From Cycas panzhihuaensis (Eukaryota > Cycadophyta): a DNA stretch of 64,000 bases. Position numbers and translations under genes: made by a program. The stretch spans positions 89,411,741-89,475,740 of the forward strand of contig CM041465.1 of assembly GCA_023213395.1 (NCBI GenBank). The letters run 5' to 3'. Below, in pieces: positions 36,600 to 48,022 of this stretch; positions within the stretch are counted from its first letter, which is position 1, and the number at the start of each line of letters is the position of its first letter. The notes beneath the pieces were generated by a model. The model had not been told where the DNA came from and did no database searches. It was given only the letters and a program-made list of their open reading frames with translations.

Positions 36600-39500
36600 A
36601 TCAAGTGGAGTCAAATCAAGGTACGGATGATGATGTCTTGGCCGCTTGTAATGTTTCTCATTATCACCATGACTGGTTATTAGATTCAGGTGCTTCGCAC
36701 CACATGTGTCCACACAAGAGTTAGTTCTTATCATACCAACCTCTTGATGGCGATGATGTGCTTATGGGAAATGAAGTTTCTTGTAAGATAGTGAGCATTG
36801 GTAGCATCAGAATTAAGGTGTTCGATGGGGTAGTTAGAATATTAACTGAGGTTAGATATATACCTGATTTGAAAAGGAATTTGATTTTCTTGGGTGAATT
36901 AGATTTTGGTGGTTTTAAGCATACAGGCCATGAAGGAGTCCTAAAGGTGTCAAAGGGCATCTTGGTTGTTATGAAAGCCTTAAAGAAAGGAAATCTTTAC
37001 ATTTTAGTGGGAAGTACACATATCAGCCAAGCAGCTACAACATCAAAGACTACAGAAGATCTAGCTCAGTTATAGAATCAGAGACTTGGGCACATGAGTA
37101 AGAAAGGACTTAAGGTGCTGATAAACCGTAAGTTGCTTCCTAATTTATAGCTTTTAGATTTGGCTTTCTGTAAACATTGTATTTTTGGAAAGCAGTATAG
37201 ACTCAGGTTTGAAGTAGGGAGTCACACTAGTAAAGGCATTCTAGATTACATACATTCAGATGTATGGGGACCAACCCCTAAAATATCTTATGGAGGATCA
37301 TTATATTATGTCACATTTATAGATGATTACTCCAGGAAGGTATGGGTCTATTTTTTGAAAAGGAAATCTAAAGTTTTCAGTGTGTTTAAGCAGTTCAAGG
37401 CTCTAGTCGAGAACAATATTGGTAAGATAATCAAATGTTTAAGAACTGATAATGGAGATGAGTTCAACTCCTTAGAGTTTGAGAACTATTACAAAGAAGC
37501 TAGGATCGAAAGACACAAGACCACTAGCTATACTCCACAGCAAAATGGCATTATTGAGTGCATGAATAAGACACTCTTGGAAAGAGAAAGAAGCATGCTA
37601 AGTAATGTAGGAGTGGAGCAAGGCTTATGGGTAGAAGTTATTCAAACAACTTGCTATCTGGTAAATAGGTCACCATCACTTGCAATAGATTGCAAGATTA
37701 TTAAAGAGGTATGGATTGGACATCCATGTGATTATTCAAATTTAAAAGTTTTTGGTTATAATGCTTATGCCTAGACTGACAAAAGTAAACGTTCAAAGTT
37801 AGACCTAAAATCTAAGAGGTATATCTTTATTGGTTATGATGATAAGGATGGTGTGAAGGGGTATAGGTTATGGGATCCTACTACCCACAAAATCACCATT
37901 AATAGAGATGTTGTATTTGATGAATCTCCCCTTCTAAAATTAGATAGTGGAGAAGTTGAAATGAAATAGGAGCAGAAAGATGAATATCAATAGGTCAAGT
38001 TTGAAACCCAACTATCTTTGGAATTAGAAGAGTAGGAAGACCTTTCTGAAGATGAATCTGTAACAGATTTATAGGAGTATGTGGACACTCCTTTGCGAAC
38101 AGTTATAAGATCTACATGAGTTAGTCATCCACCTGACAGGTATAGCCCGTCTACTTCTATTACTTTGATTTCTAATGATGGTAAGCCTACATGTTATCAA
38201 GAAGCAGTAGATGATATCCATAGTGAGAAGTGGAAGAGCGCTATGTAGGAAGAGATAGATGCATTAAAGAAAAATAATTCATGGGACTTGGTAGAACTTC
38301 CACATGACAGGAAGACTGTTGGTTGCAGGTGGGTTTTTAAGATGAAAACAAATGTTAATGTAAAGGTTAACAAATACAGGGCAAGATTGGTGGCTAAAGG
38401 CTATGTACAAAAAGTAGGTATTGACTTTCATGAGATCTTTTCACCAGTTTTCAAACTTGTTTCAATTCGAGTGCTGTTAGCATTAGTAGCTTCTCTTAAT
38501 TTGGAGTTGAAGCAGTTAGATGTAAAAATAACTTTTCTACATGGAGATTTAGATGAGGAGATCTACATGGGTCAACCAAAAGGGTTTGTACATGATAGCA
38601 GAAAAAGACTTATTTCCAGGCTCAAGAAATCATTATATGGCCTAAAGAAATCACCTAGGCAGTGGTACAAGAAGTTTGATGCCTTCATGGAGAGCCAAAA
38701 TTTTAAAAGAAGTGAATATGATCATTGTGTTTACTTTAAATTTTCAGACAATGACTTATTCATTATCTTGGTACTATATGTTGATAATATGCTGGTTACA
38801 AGTAGAGCATGGAAGAAATCAATAGGCTAAAGGTTCAACTGGCTAGGACTTTTAATATGAAGGATCTAGGAGCTACAAAACAAATCTTAGGCATGGAGAT
38901 ACACAAAGATAGAAAAAATGGTAAGATATGGTTATCACAACAGAAATATGTGGAGAAGGTATTAATCAGGTTTGGTATGGCAAATGTGAAACTAGTGAGT
39001 ATCCCATTAGATTCCCACTTCAAACTTTCTTTGAATATGAGTCCTAGTAGTGAAGAAGAAAAGGTTTATATATCTCGTGTACCTTATGCCAGTGCAGTAG
39101 GAAGTTTAATGTATGCCATGGTATATACAAGACCTGATATTTTACATGCAGATAGTGTAGTTAGCAGGTTTATGGCAAATGCAGGGAAAGAACATTGGGC
39201 TGCAGTGAAATGGGTGCTTCGGTATTTAAGAGGCACAAGTGACTACTACATCACCTTTGGAGGTACAGGTAATCAGGTTTGTGGATATGTTGATTCAAAC
39301 TTTGCAAGAGATTTAGAAAAAAGAAGGTCTACTTTAGGTTATGTTTTCACTCTTGCAAATGGTCCAGTTAGTTGGACATCCAAATTACAGAGCACAATTG
39401 CACTGTCAACCACGGAAGCTAAATATGTTGCTACAACACATGCTTGTAAAGAAGTAATCTGATTATAGGGTCTATTGGTTGAGCTTGGAAAGAGACAGGA

Positions 39501-39740
39501 AAATGTAAAGGTATTTTGTGACAATCAAAGTGCCATTTACTTAGCCAAGAATCTGGCTTATCACAGTAGAATAAAGCATATTGCTCTTAAGTACCATTTT
39601 GTTAGATAGGTTGTGGAAGTAGGTGGAGTGGCACTTGAGAAGATTCACACCAATCAGAATTATGCTGATATATTCCCAAAACTAGTACTAGTAGAGAAGT
39701 TCAAATAGTGTTTGACTTCTCTTGGCTTGCAGAAAATATG
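36600..39740 (+). pseudogene. Copia E pol: protease, integrase, RT, RNase H (broken)
   Basis: Protease: DWLLDSGASHHMC (36670-36708), active-site motif intact. Integrase: NQRLGHMSKKGL and CKHCIFGKQY for the HHCC finger, IHSDVWGPTP, TDNGDEFNSL and QQNGIIECMNKT, so D, D and E all survive. RT (38260-38830): CRWVFKMK, ARLVAKGYVQK, LKQLDVKITFLHGDL, SLYGLKKSPRQWYKKF and LVLYVDNMLVTS, where YVDD became YVDN. RNase H: GYVDSNFARDLEKRRS and STTEAKYVATTHACKEV, with IKHIALKYHFVR and ADIFPKLV at the end. Stops are mostly TAG and TAA at Gln or Trp sites; from about 38830 the frame reopens at MEEINRLKVQLA. Confidence 0.92.
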
Positions 39741-39779
39741 ATGAAGGGTCCAGGAAATATACCAAGTAAATTATTGCCA

Positions 39780-39789
39780 ATGTGGAGAT
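39780..39789 (+). other. Polypurine tract region of copia E
   Basis: ATGTGGAGAT precedes the 3' LTR. It is purine-rich but interrupted by T, so it is weaker than in the other elements. Confidence 0.6.
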
Positions 39790-40437
39790 TATTGGGTATT
39801 GTGACAACAATTGTTTAAAGCTAAAATTTTGGCATGTTTTCAGCGCAGTTTCCCCCTCTAATCTTTTTCGGGGGATTCCAAGGGAGGCAGGAGTCCCCCT
39901 TGGCTGGGGGGTACTGGGGGCGTGGAACACCCCCCCCCCGTAAGAGGGGGTTCGGGGGCGATAGCCCCCGACCCAAAATATTAGCCTTGTAGACCTTATT
40001 AAAATGTAAAGAGAATCAGGGTCGTTCAATACAAATACCCTAGATTCTACAGTTGAGATTCATGCTTTGGATGTCCCTCTCATGTAGCCCGTTTTAGGGA
40101 TTTTCTTATTATGTTATATGTAATGTAGTGTATTGTGATGAGGGCAGCAGTTGGTTGTTATTCCTGAGAGCACTTTGCTACTGAGATATATTGTTTCTCC
40201 ATTCTACAGCAATAAAGATCGATACATTTCCTGTGTGGATGTTTCCCTAGCACACTGTTAGGGTTTTACCACATTATATCAGGTGCATATGTGATGTTTA
40301 GCTTATATATTGATGTTATTGTATTATCTCTGATTTTAGAACTTATATGTTAAATCTTAGTTTTGATTCCTGTAACTAGTTGCAAAATAGTTTAGATCTT
40401 GTGGCAATTTAAGGTTTGAGACCTTGTATTCTCAACA
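39790..40437 (+). repeat. 3' LTR of copia E
   Basis: Partner of 35182-35828, with terminal TG changed to TA. It includes the GC-rich hairpin block at 39852-39972. Confidence 0.92.
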
Positions 40438-40661
40438 CTCATCTTGTTCATTAAAATGATTATTTTTTAAGGAGGATGTTGATGCTCCTGAGGAAGATGG
40501 TCCTTCTGCCACTGTTTTGCCTTTGTCAAATGAAGGTGGAGAGGATGGTTCTTCTATAATGGCTTTGCCTTTGTCAACTCTACCATCTTTAAAAGATGAT
40601 GTTGGATGTGCACTCATCAGTTCAGAGTCACAACTTGTATCCTCTAAGGCTCTATTGTCAT
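40438..40661 (-). pseudogene. Copia D pol, Ser-rich linker between integrase and RT
   Basis: A 224-bp island of copia D between copia E and gypsy F. On the minus strand it encodes a Ser/Pro/Lys-rich linker with two similar units, KGKAIIEEPSSP and KGKTVAEGPSSS, a local tandem duplication not seen in copia A or C. Such linkers between integrase and RT are variable in copia elements. The frame continues at 51231 on one side and 35181 on the other. Confidence 0.75.
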
Positions 40662-43103
40662 TGTTTCCCGGCTTCCGGGAATGGATACGGAATCACCGAC
40701 TCAGGTAAGTGCAGGTATGTCTCTAGCATTATCATCACTTTTATGTCTTGATTGTGCCTTACATATTTGCATGCGTATGACTTTGTGGGCCCGGCCGTCG
40801 TCCACACCTATGTTTAGCCTATGACGACTATAGCAGGGCACACTCTTAGCGAGTGTGGCACCACAGTGACCGACATTTCCCGCCTCCTCTCTCCTCGGAT
40901 CCACCGGGTTTGCGCCACCTCCACCCGTGTGATGCCTCATCGCCGCTTGGTTAGCTTGCCACCACATTTGGGGGCCTATTTCGCTCCCTGGGGCCCGTTT
41001 CTTGGTTTGTTTGCTCCGGTGGGTGTTTTAGTTGTCCTTTAGCCTTTTCGACTGCTTGCCCCTCACTGACCGGGCCCCATTTGTGTCTCTGGTGCATACC
41101 GTAATCTTGGCAAGTGATCTTGTGATGAATTTTCGCTGCATCACTGAATATTCGTGATCGCTAAAATTTCCGCAGACAACTGCTCTCGCTTTGTTTTTAA
41201 AATCCAGTGGCAATTTCGCATTTATTGCAAACCGCCACGTGGTTCGCGCCTTTTTCCCTTCCACCAGGCCCTAATCGCACGCTTTAGGGTTTTCCTTTAG
41301 TACTTAAGCACATTTTGGCTCATTCTCTAAGGACTTTTTGGATCTTTTACTCACTTTTGGAAGTTACTCTCAAGAAAACTCTCTCTTGCTCTTTCTGCTC
41401 AAGCTCAACCGGACTGCACTCTTCATACTACCAGCTCTCCTTGGCTCGGTTGAGACATTCTCTCAACCCCTCAGCGCCTGAGAGGGCTCCTTTGAAGTGG
41501 TTTCGGCCTCTATCCAGCACCCATGAGCCCTACGTTTGCGGTGTGTTCTCCATCATACTGTAGCAGGGCCTCAAACCCGCTTGCAGATCCGCGCTTTTTC
41601 CAGCCCTCCTTCATTGTCCTTTGAGGCAAGCCCTTGCCTCTTCCTCCTGTACTCTTTACTTTTTGTTAAGTTCTTTGCAATATTCTTGCTCCACTCATTT
41701 GTTCATGTTTGTTGCTTGAAGTTTGATCCTCTTTCCTTTGTGAGGTCATTGCTCCACTTTCTCTTGCCTCTGCTGCGCTTTGTCCAAAGCGCGTGAGGGG
41801 TTGCATAGGCTTTGGGAGAGGAGCCGGGTGGATTCCAGACACCTTCCACGCTCCAAGTGGCTCCAAGCCTCCAAAGCTTCCTCTCGCCTCATGTTGCTCT
41901 TGGCCATCTAAACAAGGGTTTAGAGACTCAGGTCTGCCAAACCGCCACGAGTTGCGCTGATTTGGGACCCTTGCTCAGTTTGGGAATCATTCGTAGTTCT
42001 CAACTACCATTCGTGGCTTTGTTTTTGCTCCCTTGTTACGGTTTTGCTCCGTAGCATCCGGTTCCCGTGGGTGTCTTTGGGTCTTTCTTGCCCCTTCTTG
42101 CACTGCTTTTCCACCCTTGAGTCTTGACTTTCTCCTCGCCCGTGGCTCTTGGGGAGAGGTTTGGGCACCATTTGCGGTGAGGCCACCCGAGGCTTACCTT
42201 GTTGTTTCCTTTCATTTGGATCGTTCTTCTTTGGTATTTTCCTTAGTGACTAACATTGATGCATGTACATTTAGACTCTCGTTTATGTTGTTAGACATAT
42301 ATTGCTAGATCTTTGTGTTGCATATAGGTGTCTCCCCGGCAGAGGGAGACCGTTGTTGCTTACAGTACTCGGACGCTGGAGAACGTTGCCTGCCCCTTCC
42401 ATAGAAGCGTCCCTTGCATGTGTCATATTTTATGCTATCTCATTTGCTAGTTAGCGTTTCTTTCCTTCCTTGATTATCGCATTTATTTTTCCCGGGAAGG
42501 TAAGGAAGCCCCTTTCGCTTGCCGCCACATTTCACATCCCAGAATGCATGAGTGGTTGGGTGCTCTTCTGAAGGCTACGCCATCTCTCACGCTTTCGGCC
42601 CGGTGCACGCCTCCCCTTCGCTACCCTGGTCTTTTTCCTTCTTTTATTCTTTTCCTAGTAATTAGAACATCGAAGATTAAAAGGAAAATTGCCTTTTGTA
42701 TTAGTTTGCAATTTGTTTGCCTTGTTGCATGTACTTTTGTTATTAAGAGGAAAGGTTGTAGGAGTCTTCTTCTCCCTTACCCTTCCTCCCTCTTCCTACC
42801 ATGAGCGCCTTGCTTCCCTGATCAGTATACGGTTAGTGTGCATAGGATTGTTCTTGGCCTATCCTTGTTAGGTTCTTTCTCTCTCCTTCCGCCACCCAAG
42901 GGTGGAGGGGCCTACTCAGTCAACCCGGTTCGCCCCACGATCTTCGCCTTCGCTCAAGGTGGTGAAGGGTCACCCAAGAGTAGCCATACTCCATTGCAGA
43001 TCCGAACTCGGCCTCCCGCAGGCGCCTAAGGTAGTTGCTTGCCTTGTAGGTTCCACTTCCTACCGCTTCGTCACCATCTCTCCCCCGCGCCTATCGGTTA
43101 TCC
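40662..43103 (+). repeat. 5' LTR of gypsy F
   Basis: Starts TGTTTCCCGG. Its right limit is placed where similarity to 48810-51225 fades (near TATCGGTTATCC), so it is uncertain by about 20 bp. Differences from the 3' LTR are dominated by 1-6 bp indels in C/G-rich positions. Open frames within it resemble no protein and are not annotated. Confidence 0.88.
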
Positions 43104-43340
43104 TGGCCCATCGGGCGACCATACTGGGACCGCCAAGAAGGGAGCTAGTCTCGCTCTCTTCGGTTGGTTTCGCTACTCCTGTGTGATCCTTTCTATACCT
43201 GTCTTGACCTCCACGTTGGGTAGCCCCCAACGCGCGTGTTATACCATTCCTTCTCTTTTCCTGACATCGCCGGTCGACCCTGCATGCGCCTGCTTTCTCT
43301 CGTCGGTCTACCCCCTTTGTTAGAAGACCCCGAGTACAGC
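43104..43340 (+). other. Short leader of gypsy F
   Basis: The sequence after the LTR starts TGGCCCATCGGGCGACC. A leading TGG is expected of a primer binding site, but I cannot match it to a tRNA. No gene is seen here. Confidence 0.35.
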
Positions 43341-44440
43341 CTTCTTGCCTCGTCGGATCCCGATCCGACTATGGAAGGGTACTCTTCCGATTGGACCTAC
43401 CACGCCTTGCTATGGAAACCCAAGCTCTTCCTTCATTATTCCGAGTCCACCCAAGAGGGTGACGACTTTTACTACCCGTCGATCAACACCTTTCTTGTAC
43501 TCCCCATCCTTCTACCCGCCAGAGGGATCCGCTCCTCCTGGGATTGCCACGCGGGTGATTTTATGAGGAACCTTCGATGGACATGCCTTGTTCGAGGTCC
43601 CGATCACCTCTTATGGGTATGTGGGGACTCCTCTGTTGACGTGCTTGAGGTTTCGACGGATGCCGCGGCATGCTCTCAACCACGTCCCGAATGGCTTGAG
43701 GGTGTCCCGCGCAGGGAGCCTCTTCCTCCTCCTCGCCTTCCCCTCACGCTTCATCCTCGTCCGCCTTTCCCGTGACAACAAACCCTTTCGTGCCTACGGC
43801 GTACACCCATTCGTTTCTGCAATGGGGGCACGTGGCACCTTCATCCCTTATCAAGGCCCTAATGCCTTAAGGCCTTCTCACGTGTGTACGTCCCTCAACC
43901 GGGGTTAGCATACCTGTTCCCGATCCAACTAATGTGCCGTCTCCCAATCGGCACATGCCGCCCTAAGAGGCCTAGTCGCCTGCTAGCCTTCCATTGCGGT
44001 CGGTGGGATCTGCTCCCACGCATCCTCCAACCAGTAGCGTTGGTGCTTCTTTCACGTTCCTGTGGTGTACTTCTCAACCTTGGGGGTGGTAGGGAAGCCG
44101 CCTTCTGCTTATGGGTGGATCCGCCACACCCATACGAATGGCCCCACCTACGGTGGTCTGTATGGGCGTAACCTTCGCATCCCTCTTGTCCGCCATCTAA
44201 TGCAGTTCCATCCGCAGCCTTCGCAAGGGAACTGACTCCCTTCCAAGGCGCCTTTTCCACGCCTCTTGTCGTGAGGGTGGTTCCTCAAGGAGGGATGGGT
44301 GTCCTACCCCATCCGCCTCCTTGCGCGCCACCTACCCGACGTTTGTTGATCCTACGGTTGGGCAAGGGCGCGCCTTCGTGGACTTTAGGTCAACCTCTCT
44401 CGGTTGAGGCGTTGCGAACCAACTTGCCGCCTCATCCTCC
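43341..44440 (+). pseudogene. Gypsy F gag, N-terminal low-complexity part (broken)
   Basis: Pro/Ser/Tyr-rich frames alternate, for example PTMEGYSSDWTYH near 43370 and VPITSYGYVGTPLL near 43590. The latter resembles the G1 stretch near 2945. Frame changes every 100-250 bp prevent a continuous reading. No catalytic or binding motif is present, as is normal for this part of gypsy gag. Identification rests on position before the capsid-like domain and on resemblance to G1. Confidence 0.5.
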
Positions 44441-45250
44441 AAGTTCCTAGATTCGATGGGACTTCGTCAGAAGACCATGAGCATGTCCGTAGTTTCTCTA
44501 TGGCATGCATCGACATCGGGCTTACGACCATATTTTGATGAAACTCTTTCCTCGATCCTTGCAGGTGACGCCTTAAATGGTTTTATCGTCTCCCCGCCCA
44601 CTCACCCATTCATTCCAAAGAATTGGTGGACGAGTTCATCAATTACTTTGATGTAGCTCGCCCATTCGAGAGCGGATGAAATCCTTCTCTCGCTCAAACA
44701 AGGTCACGATGAGATGAATCGTGACTTTGTGCGGCGATTCCACGATCCGCTTCACTCCACCAAGGCGACTTTGCCCGAGGAGTCAAGGGACTGTTTGTCA
44801 ATGCACCGTCCCAAGTCCACGTGGAAGTCCTCAAGATGGGGCGACCACGCAGTGATTCCGCGATCGCCAAGTGCTTGCTGGAGGCTATTGAGATCCAAGC
44901 CGGTCTCAAGAAACCTCTTAAGCCCTCACAACGCCGTGAGGCACCACCCCTACCAAAGACACTAAACCTTCTCACCGACGCGGTCTTCCTCTCATCCTAC
45001 CGAGAGGACCTTAGATCCCCTCACCTATACGCCTGCTCGAGCGCACGATGAAGGAGCTCAAGCTTCAAGGTCCTTCGTCTCCTACTTCAAACAAACAAGT
45101 CCAACAAACTACCCAAGCTCCTCTTCCAGTGAATGGGGCATGATCCCGATCCCAAGCGAGAAGGTCCGACCCTCCGCTTGAGAAGAAGTGGTGTTCCATT
45201 CATGGGGATTGCTTCCATGACGATTCACGTTAGGGCCCAAAGATCCAAAG
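44441..45250 (+). pseudogene. Gypsy F gag, capsid-like domain (frameshifted)
   Basis: Motifs in order across frames: RFDGTSSEDHEHV and RSFSMACIDIGL (44450-44530), YFDETLSSILAGDAL (44533-44577), LVDEFINYFDVARPF (44623-44670), LAQTRS or EMNRDFVRRFHDP (44695-44755). This is the Ty3/gypsy gag fold pattern (retrotrans_gag). Near 45188 KKWCSIHGDCFHD gives the C/H-rich motif that follows gag in this family. The reading frame shifts at about 44540, 44590, 44660 and 44710, each explained by a 1-2 base indel. Confidence 0.8.
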
Positions 45251-46230
45251 GATGCCCTCGACGCGATTCCTCTCCCAAACGCCTCAAGGCCTAATCTAAA
45301 CCAACTTGTTCACAAGGATCCGTTCCTAAACATGGGGAACGTGATCGCAACCCCCAAACCAAGAACAGAATCGAGGAAGATCACTCGATCCCCGCCCTTC
45401 CGCGACAAAGGGAAGGGCGAACTCTTCTTCCTCTTCTCGTTCTCCTAGCCCGCCTTCACGACCTAATAGGGGAAGAAGGTGATTCTGCTTGAAGCAACTC
45501 GGAGCTTTCGCCTTACGCGATCTCAAACCGCTAAGGAAGCGGAGCCGCCGGTTCCGCTCCTTCCGATCCTTCCGAGACCCTTCCTCCGAATCCTCTTTTC
45601 CCAAGGCTATTCACTGGCGGTCGTTCACGACTTCGAAGGGCACTTACCCAACCCAGGAAGGGTAAACCCTTCTCCGTCGTGGGCGAGCTCCATACGGTCC
45701 GCAGAATGTCCTCGATGGACGTTCGAGGAGTTGTCCCGAGCAACGCCCTCCTCGGAAGCTTTAGGATCGGAGATGTGCCTATCCACGCTTTGGGCGTCGC
45801 CCAAGGTGGCGGACCCACTATTTCCTTCGATCCTAAGGATCTTCCTCCCACGGTGAACGGAACGTCGGTGGAACTTCCCATTCACCATCACGATCGATAC
45901 GCTGATTGTACCCTCCAAGAACTGTTGTCGACAACGGCTCTTACATCGATGCCATGCCCTGCGTGTTATGCAAGAGCTTGGTATCTCATATGAACCTGTT
46001 CTGGCGATGCCAAGGGTATGACGAGCGAGAAGACCCCTCCGGACCGCCGCGATTCCGCTCACCCTTGGGGCAAAACGTCCTTGCCGATGTTGTAGTCCTC
46101 GACGTTGACGTGGATTACAACCTCCTTCGGGTCGCCCATGGCTCGACCAAATGGGAGCCGTGTGTTCGACCCTTTGGGATACTTAAATTGGCCCATGACG
46201 GACGAATGAGAGTGGTTCCGTGAACGTCCT
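45251..46230 (+). pseudogene. Gypsy F protease region (frameshifted)
   Basis: Upstream of the active site, FDPKDLPPTVNG (45823-45858) lies in one frame. The active-site loop VVDNGSYIDAMPCVLCKSL (about 45922-45980) corresponds to VIMDEGSSINIIP of G1, with Asn for Glu after the Asp. GQNVLADVVVLDVDVDYNLL (46071-46130) matches the C-terminal protease strands, and the expected GRPW follows in a shifted frame. This is the last enzymatic domain before the region where RT is missing. Confidence 0.75.
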
Positions 46231-47139
46231 TTGCCAAACAAACTCGTTATGCCAATTCTAAGAAACCAAGGTTCACCCACTCACGCCTCGCTTGTTCAAT
46301 TGGTATACCCAATCCGTCGAAGAAGATCCCACATCTTCCCTTCCTAGTCTAGACGTGGCGTTTGCCCCTATTGGCGTCTGGAGTTACGGGTACCTTGCTT
46401 CGTGATGATGAATCGCTGACGAGACGAGGGTTGTCTCCACCCCATTTCTTTCCTTCGCGCCAATAGGCACCATCTCACTCTAGACCCTCGTTTGGAACCT
46501 CTCTCACAGGAGACTAGCCCCTCGTGCGTGTCACACACCATCGCCGTGGCCGACCCGCTTCTTCTTTTCATTACCCTCCGCAGATGATTGTTTTGAGGAA
46601 TTGCCTTCGCCTCCTCGAGGAGCCTCTTTCTGGTTTTCCTTCGGATTTCCATGAAGGAGTTGAGCGATCCAATGATCACCCTGGTCCCGTTGCTCCTTTC
46701 TCTTCTAGCTTTTCTCCTACTCGAAATAGGGTCAACCATGGAGTGGACTATTACGAGGATGATGAAGCTCTGAGCACTGGCGGGCCTTGCACCTAATCCG
46801 CCTGGTCACCACCGCTCGGCCACCGGAAGATCCTTGCGCGGATCCACGCCGCCGATCCGATCCCTCCTATTCCTCCTCCTCCTGTTGATCTTGCCCTCTT
46901 CACTTTGAAGAGGGCAATGCCATGTGCATGGGGAATTCAAGACGTAGTCTTGGCCCCGCAAGGTCATTAGGGTTGGGGCGAATGCTCTCGATGAGATTAG
47001 GAATATTCCCTTCTGCTCCGTGAATTTCGAGACATTTTCGTGGGATTATCTCCGACATGAAGGGAATCGACTCCTCGATTGTCACTCATAACCTCACCAC
47101 CCTTCCCGGCGCCCACCATGGCGCCGTAAGGCCCTTCAC
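46231..47139 (+). other. Gypsy F region where RT, RNase H and integrase core are absent
   Basis: In G1 the protease is followed by a spacer of about 1.2 kb and then some 2.5 kb of RT, RNase H and integrase. Here only about 0.9 kb separates the protease from the integrase C-terminus. None of the RT hallmarks (KKNG, CPKDNF-like, LDD), the H-C zinc finger or the DDE motifs is found in any frame. What remains is Pro/Ser-rich and probably part of the spacer. The deletion point cannot be placed exactly. Confidence 0.65.
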
Positions 47140-47400
47140 CAAGCTTTACGCCACCGTCAAGATGGAGGTAGAAAGGCTTCGACGCCGAGCTCGAATATCT
47201 CCATGACCGTTTGACCAAATTCCAACCCCTTGGGTCGGTCCTTTTGTCATTATCGAATCTCTCGATAATGGTGCCTATAGGATAGCCACCCGGAGGCTCG
47301 AATTTGAGAAAGCTAATGGATGTTCCTTAAGAGTTTTACGCTTGACCCTTCTACGATCCCTCGCCTCAAACGAGCCTAAACTACCATCTTAGGTTGTCCC
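47140..47400 (+). pseudogene. Gypsy F integrase C-terminal remnant
   Basis: WVGPFVIIESLDNGAYRIAT (about 47231-47291) followed by EKANGCSLRVLRL resembles the C-terminal beta-barrel of plant Ty3/gypsy integrases, where the motif G-P-F/Y-x-I, N-G-A-Y-x-L precedes a terminal strand. The G1 equivalent near 61090 is ILKNGISYL-like. No catalytic core precedes it. Confidence 0.65.
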
Positions 47401-48022
47401 CATTCTTCCCGTGTGTAGAATGGCTATTTAAGATGGACCACGCTTTGTCTCTCTCGGGTTCCGTCCAGGAACCCGCGTTCCGTATCCTCTGGGAACCTTG
47501 GTCCTCTCGCTGGGCATCTCCCAACCGGAGGACGCTTGGGGCATTGTTGCCCTCTTTCTGTCTGGCGCTTCTTCGTGATATCCTGTTATGCTCTCCTGCA
47601 GACATGTATGCCGCCCCGCTTCCTAACCTCACACCTCCATGTCGCCCCTACTCACGGTGGGTGTGTGCCTCGTTAGGTGTGTGGTTATACATGGAAGGAA
47701 ACGTGTGCATCATACTATAAAATGTTCATAACACGAATCACCTACTACACAACATAACACTCACCCCATGCACGTATGCATATCAAAATCATGTCATCGT
47801 ACATCCTGGGAAGCCGGTGTCCTTGCAGGGGGGGTACAATCATATGGTCCTATATATGACCCCCTGGAGGCCCGTGCTTTCCTCTGCCAAACTGTCCATC
47901 CATGTTCATCTGCTGGCCTACAGGGTTACCTCATTGCTAGGTCCTCCTACCCTTGACGGCCACCTGTTGTCTGTTTTCTAAGTGTTGCCTTCATCACTGA
48001 TCATCTGCTTGGAGTTTGTGTC
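47401..48022 (+). other. Gypsy F spacer before the archaeal-type RNase H
   Basis: No protein recognised. It contains CTTGGGGCATTG near 47530, a motif type often seen after gypsy integrases, and a TATAAAAT sequence at 47715, about 300 bp before the RNase H start. Whether this serves as a promoter is unknown. Confidence 0.4.

Larger units (their letters stand above)
35182..40437 (+). mobile_element. Ty1/copia retrotransposon E, Tnt1-like
   Basis: A 5.26-kb plus-strand copia with LTRs of about 647 bp (35182-35828 and 39790-40437). Flanking 5-mers are TTCAT (35177-35181) and CTCAT (40438-40442), a target duplication with one transition. The gag start (VGVKFEVEKFNGKNNFKLW) and pol order resemble the Tnt1/Tork lineage. 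It inserted in opposite orientation into copia D. It has the longest open pol stretches of the window but still carries over 20 stops and a frameshift in gag. Confidence 0.93.

Noticed and set aside
41315-43103. Many long open frames on both strands in the GC-rich LTRs of gypsy F
   Set aside because: They overlap on both strands, resemble no protein, and are disrupted differently in the two LTRs. GC-rich sequence has few chance stops.
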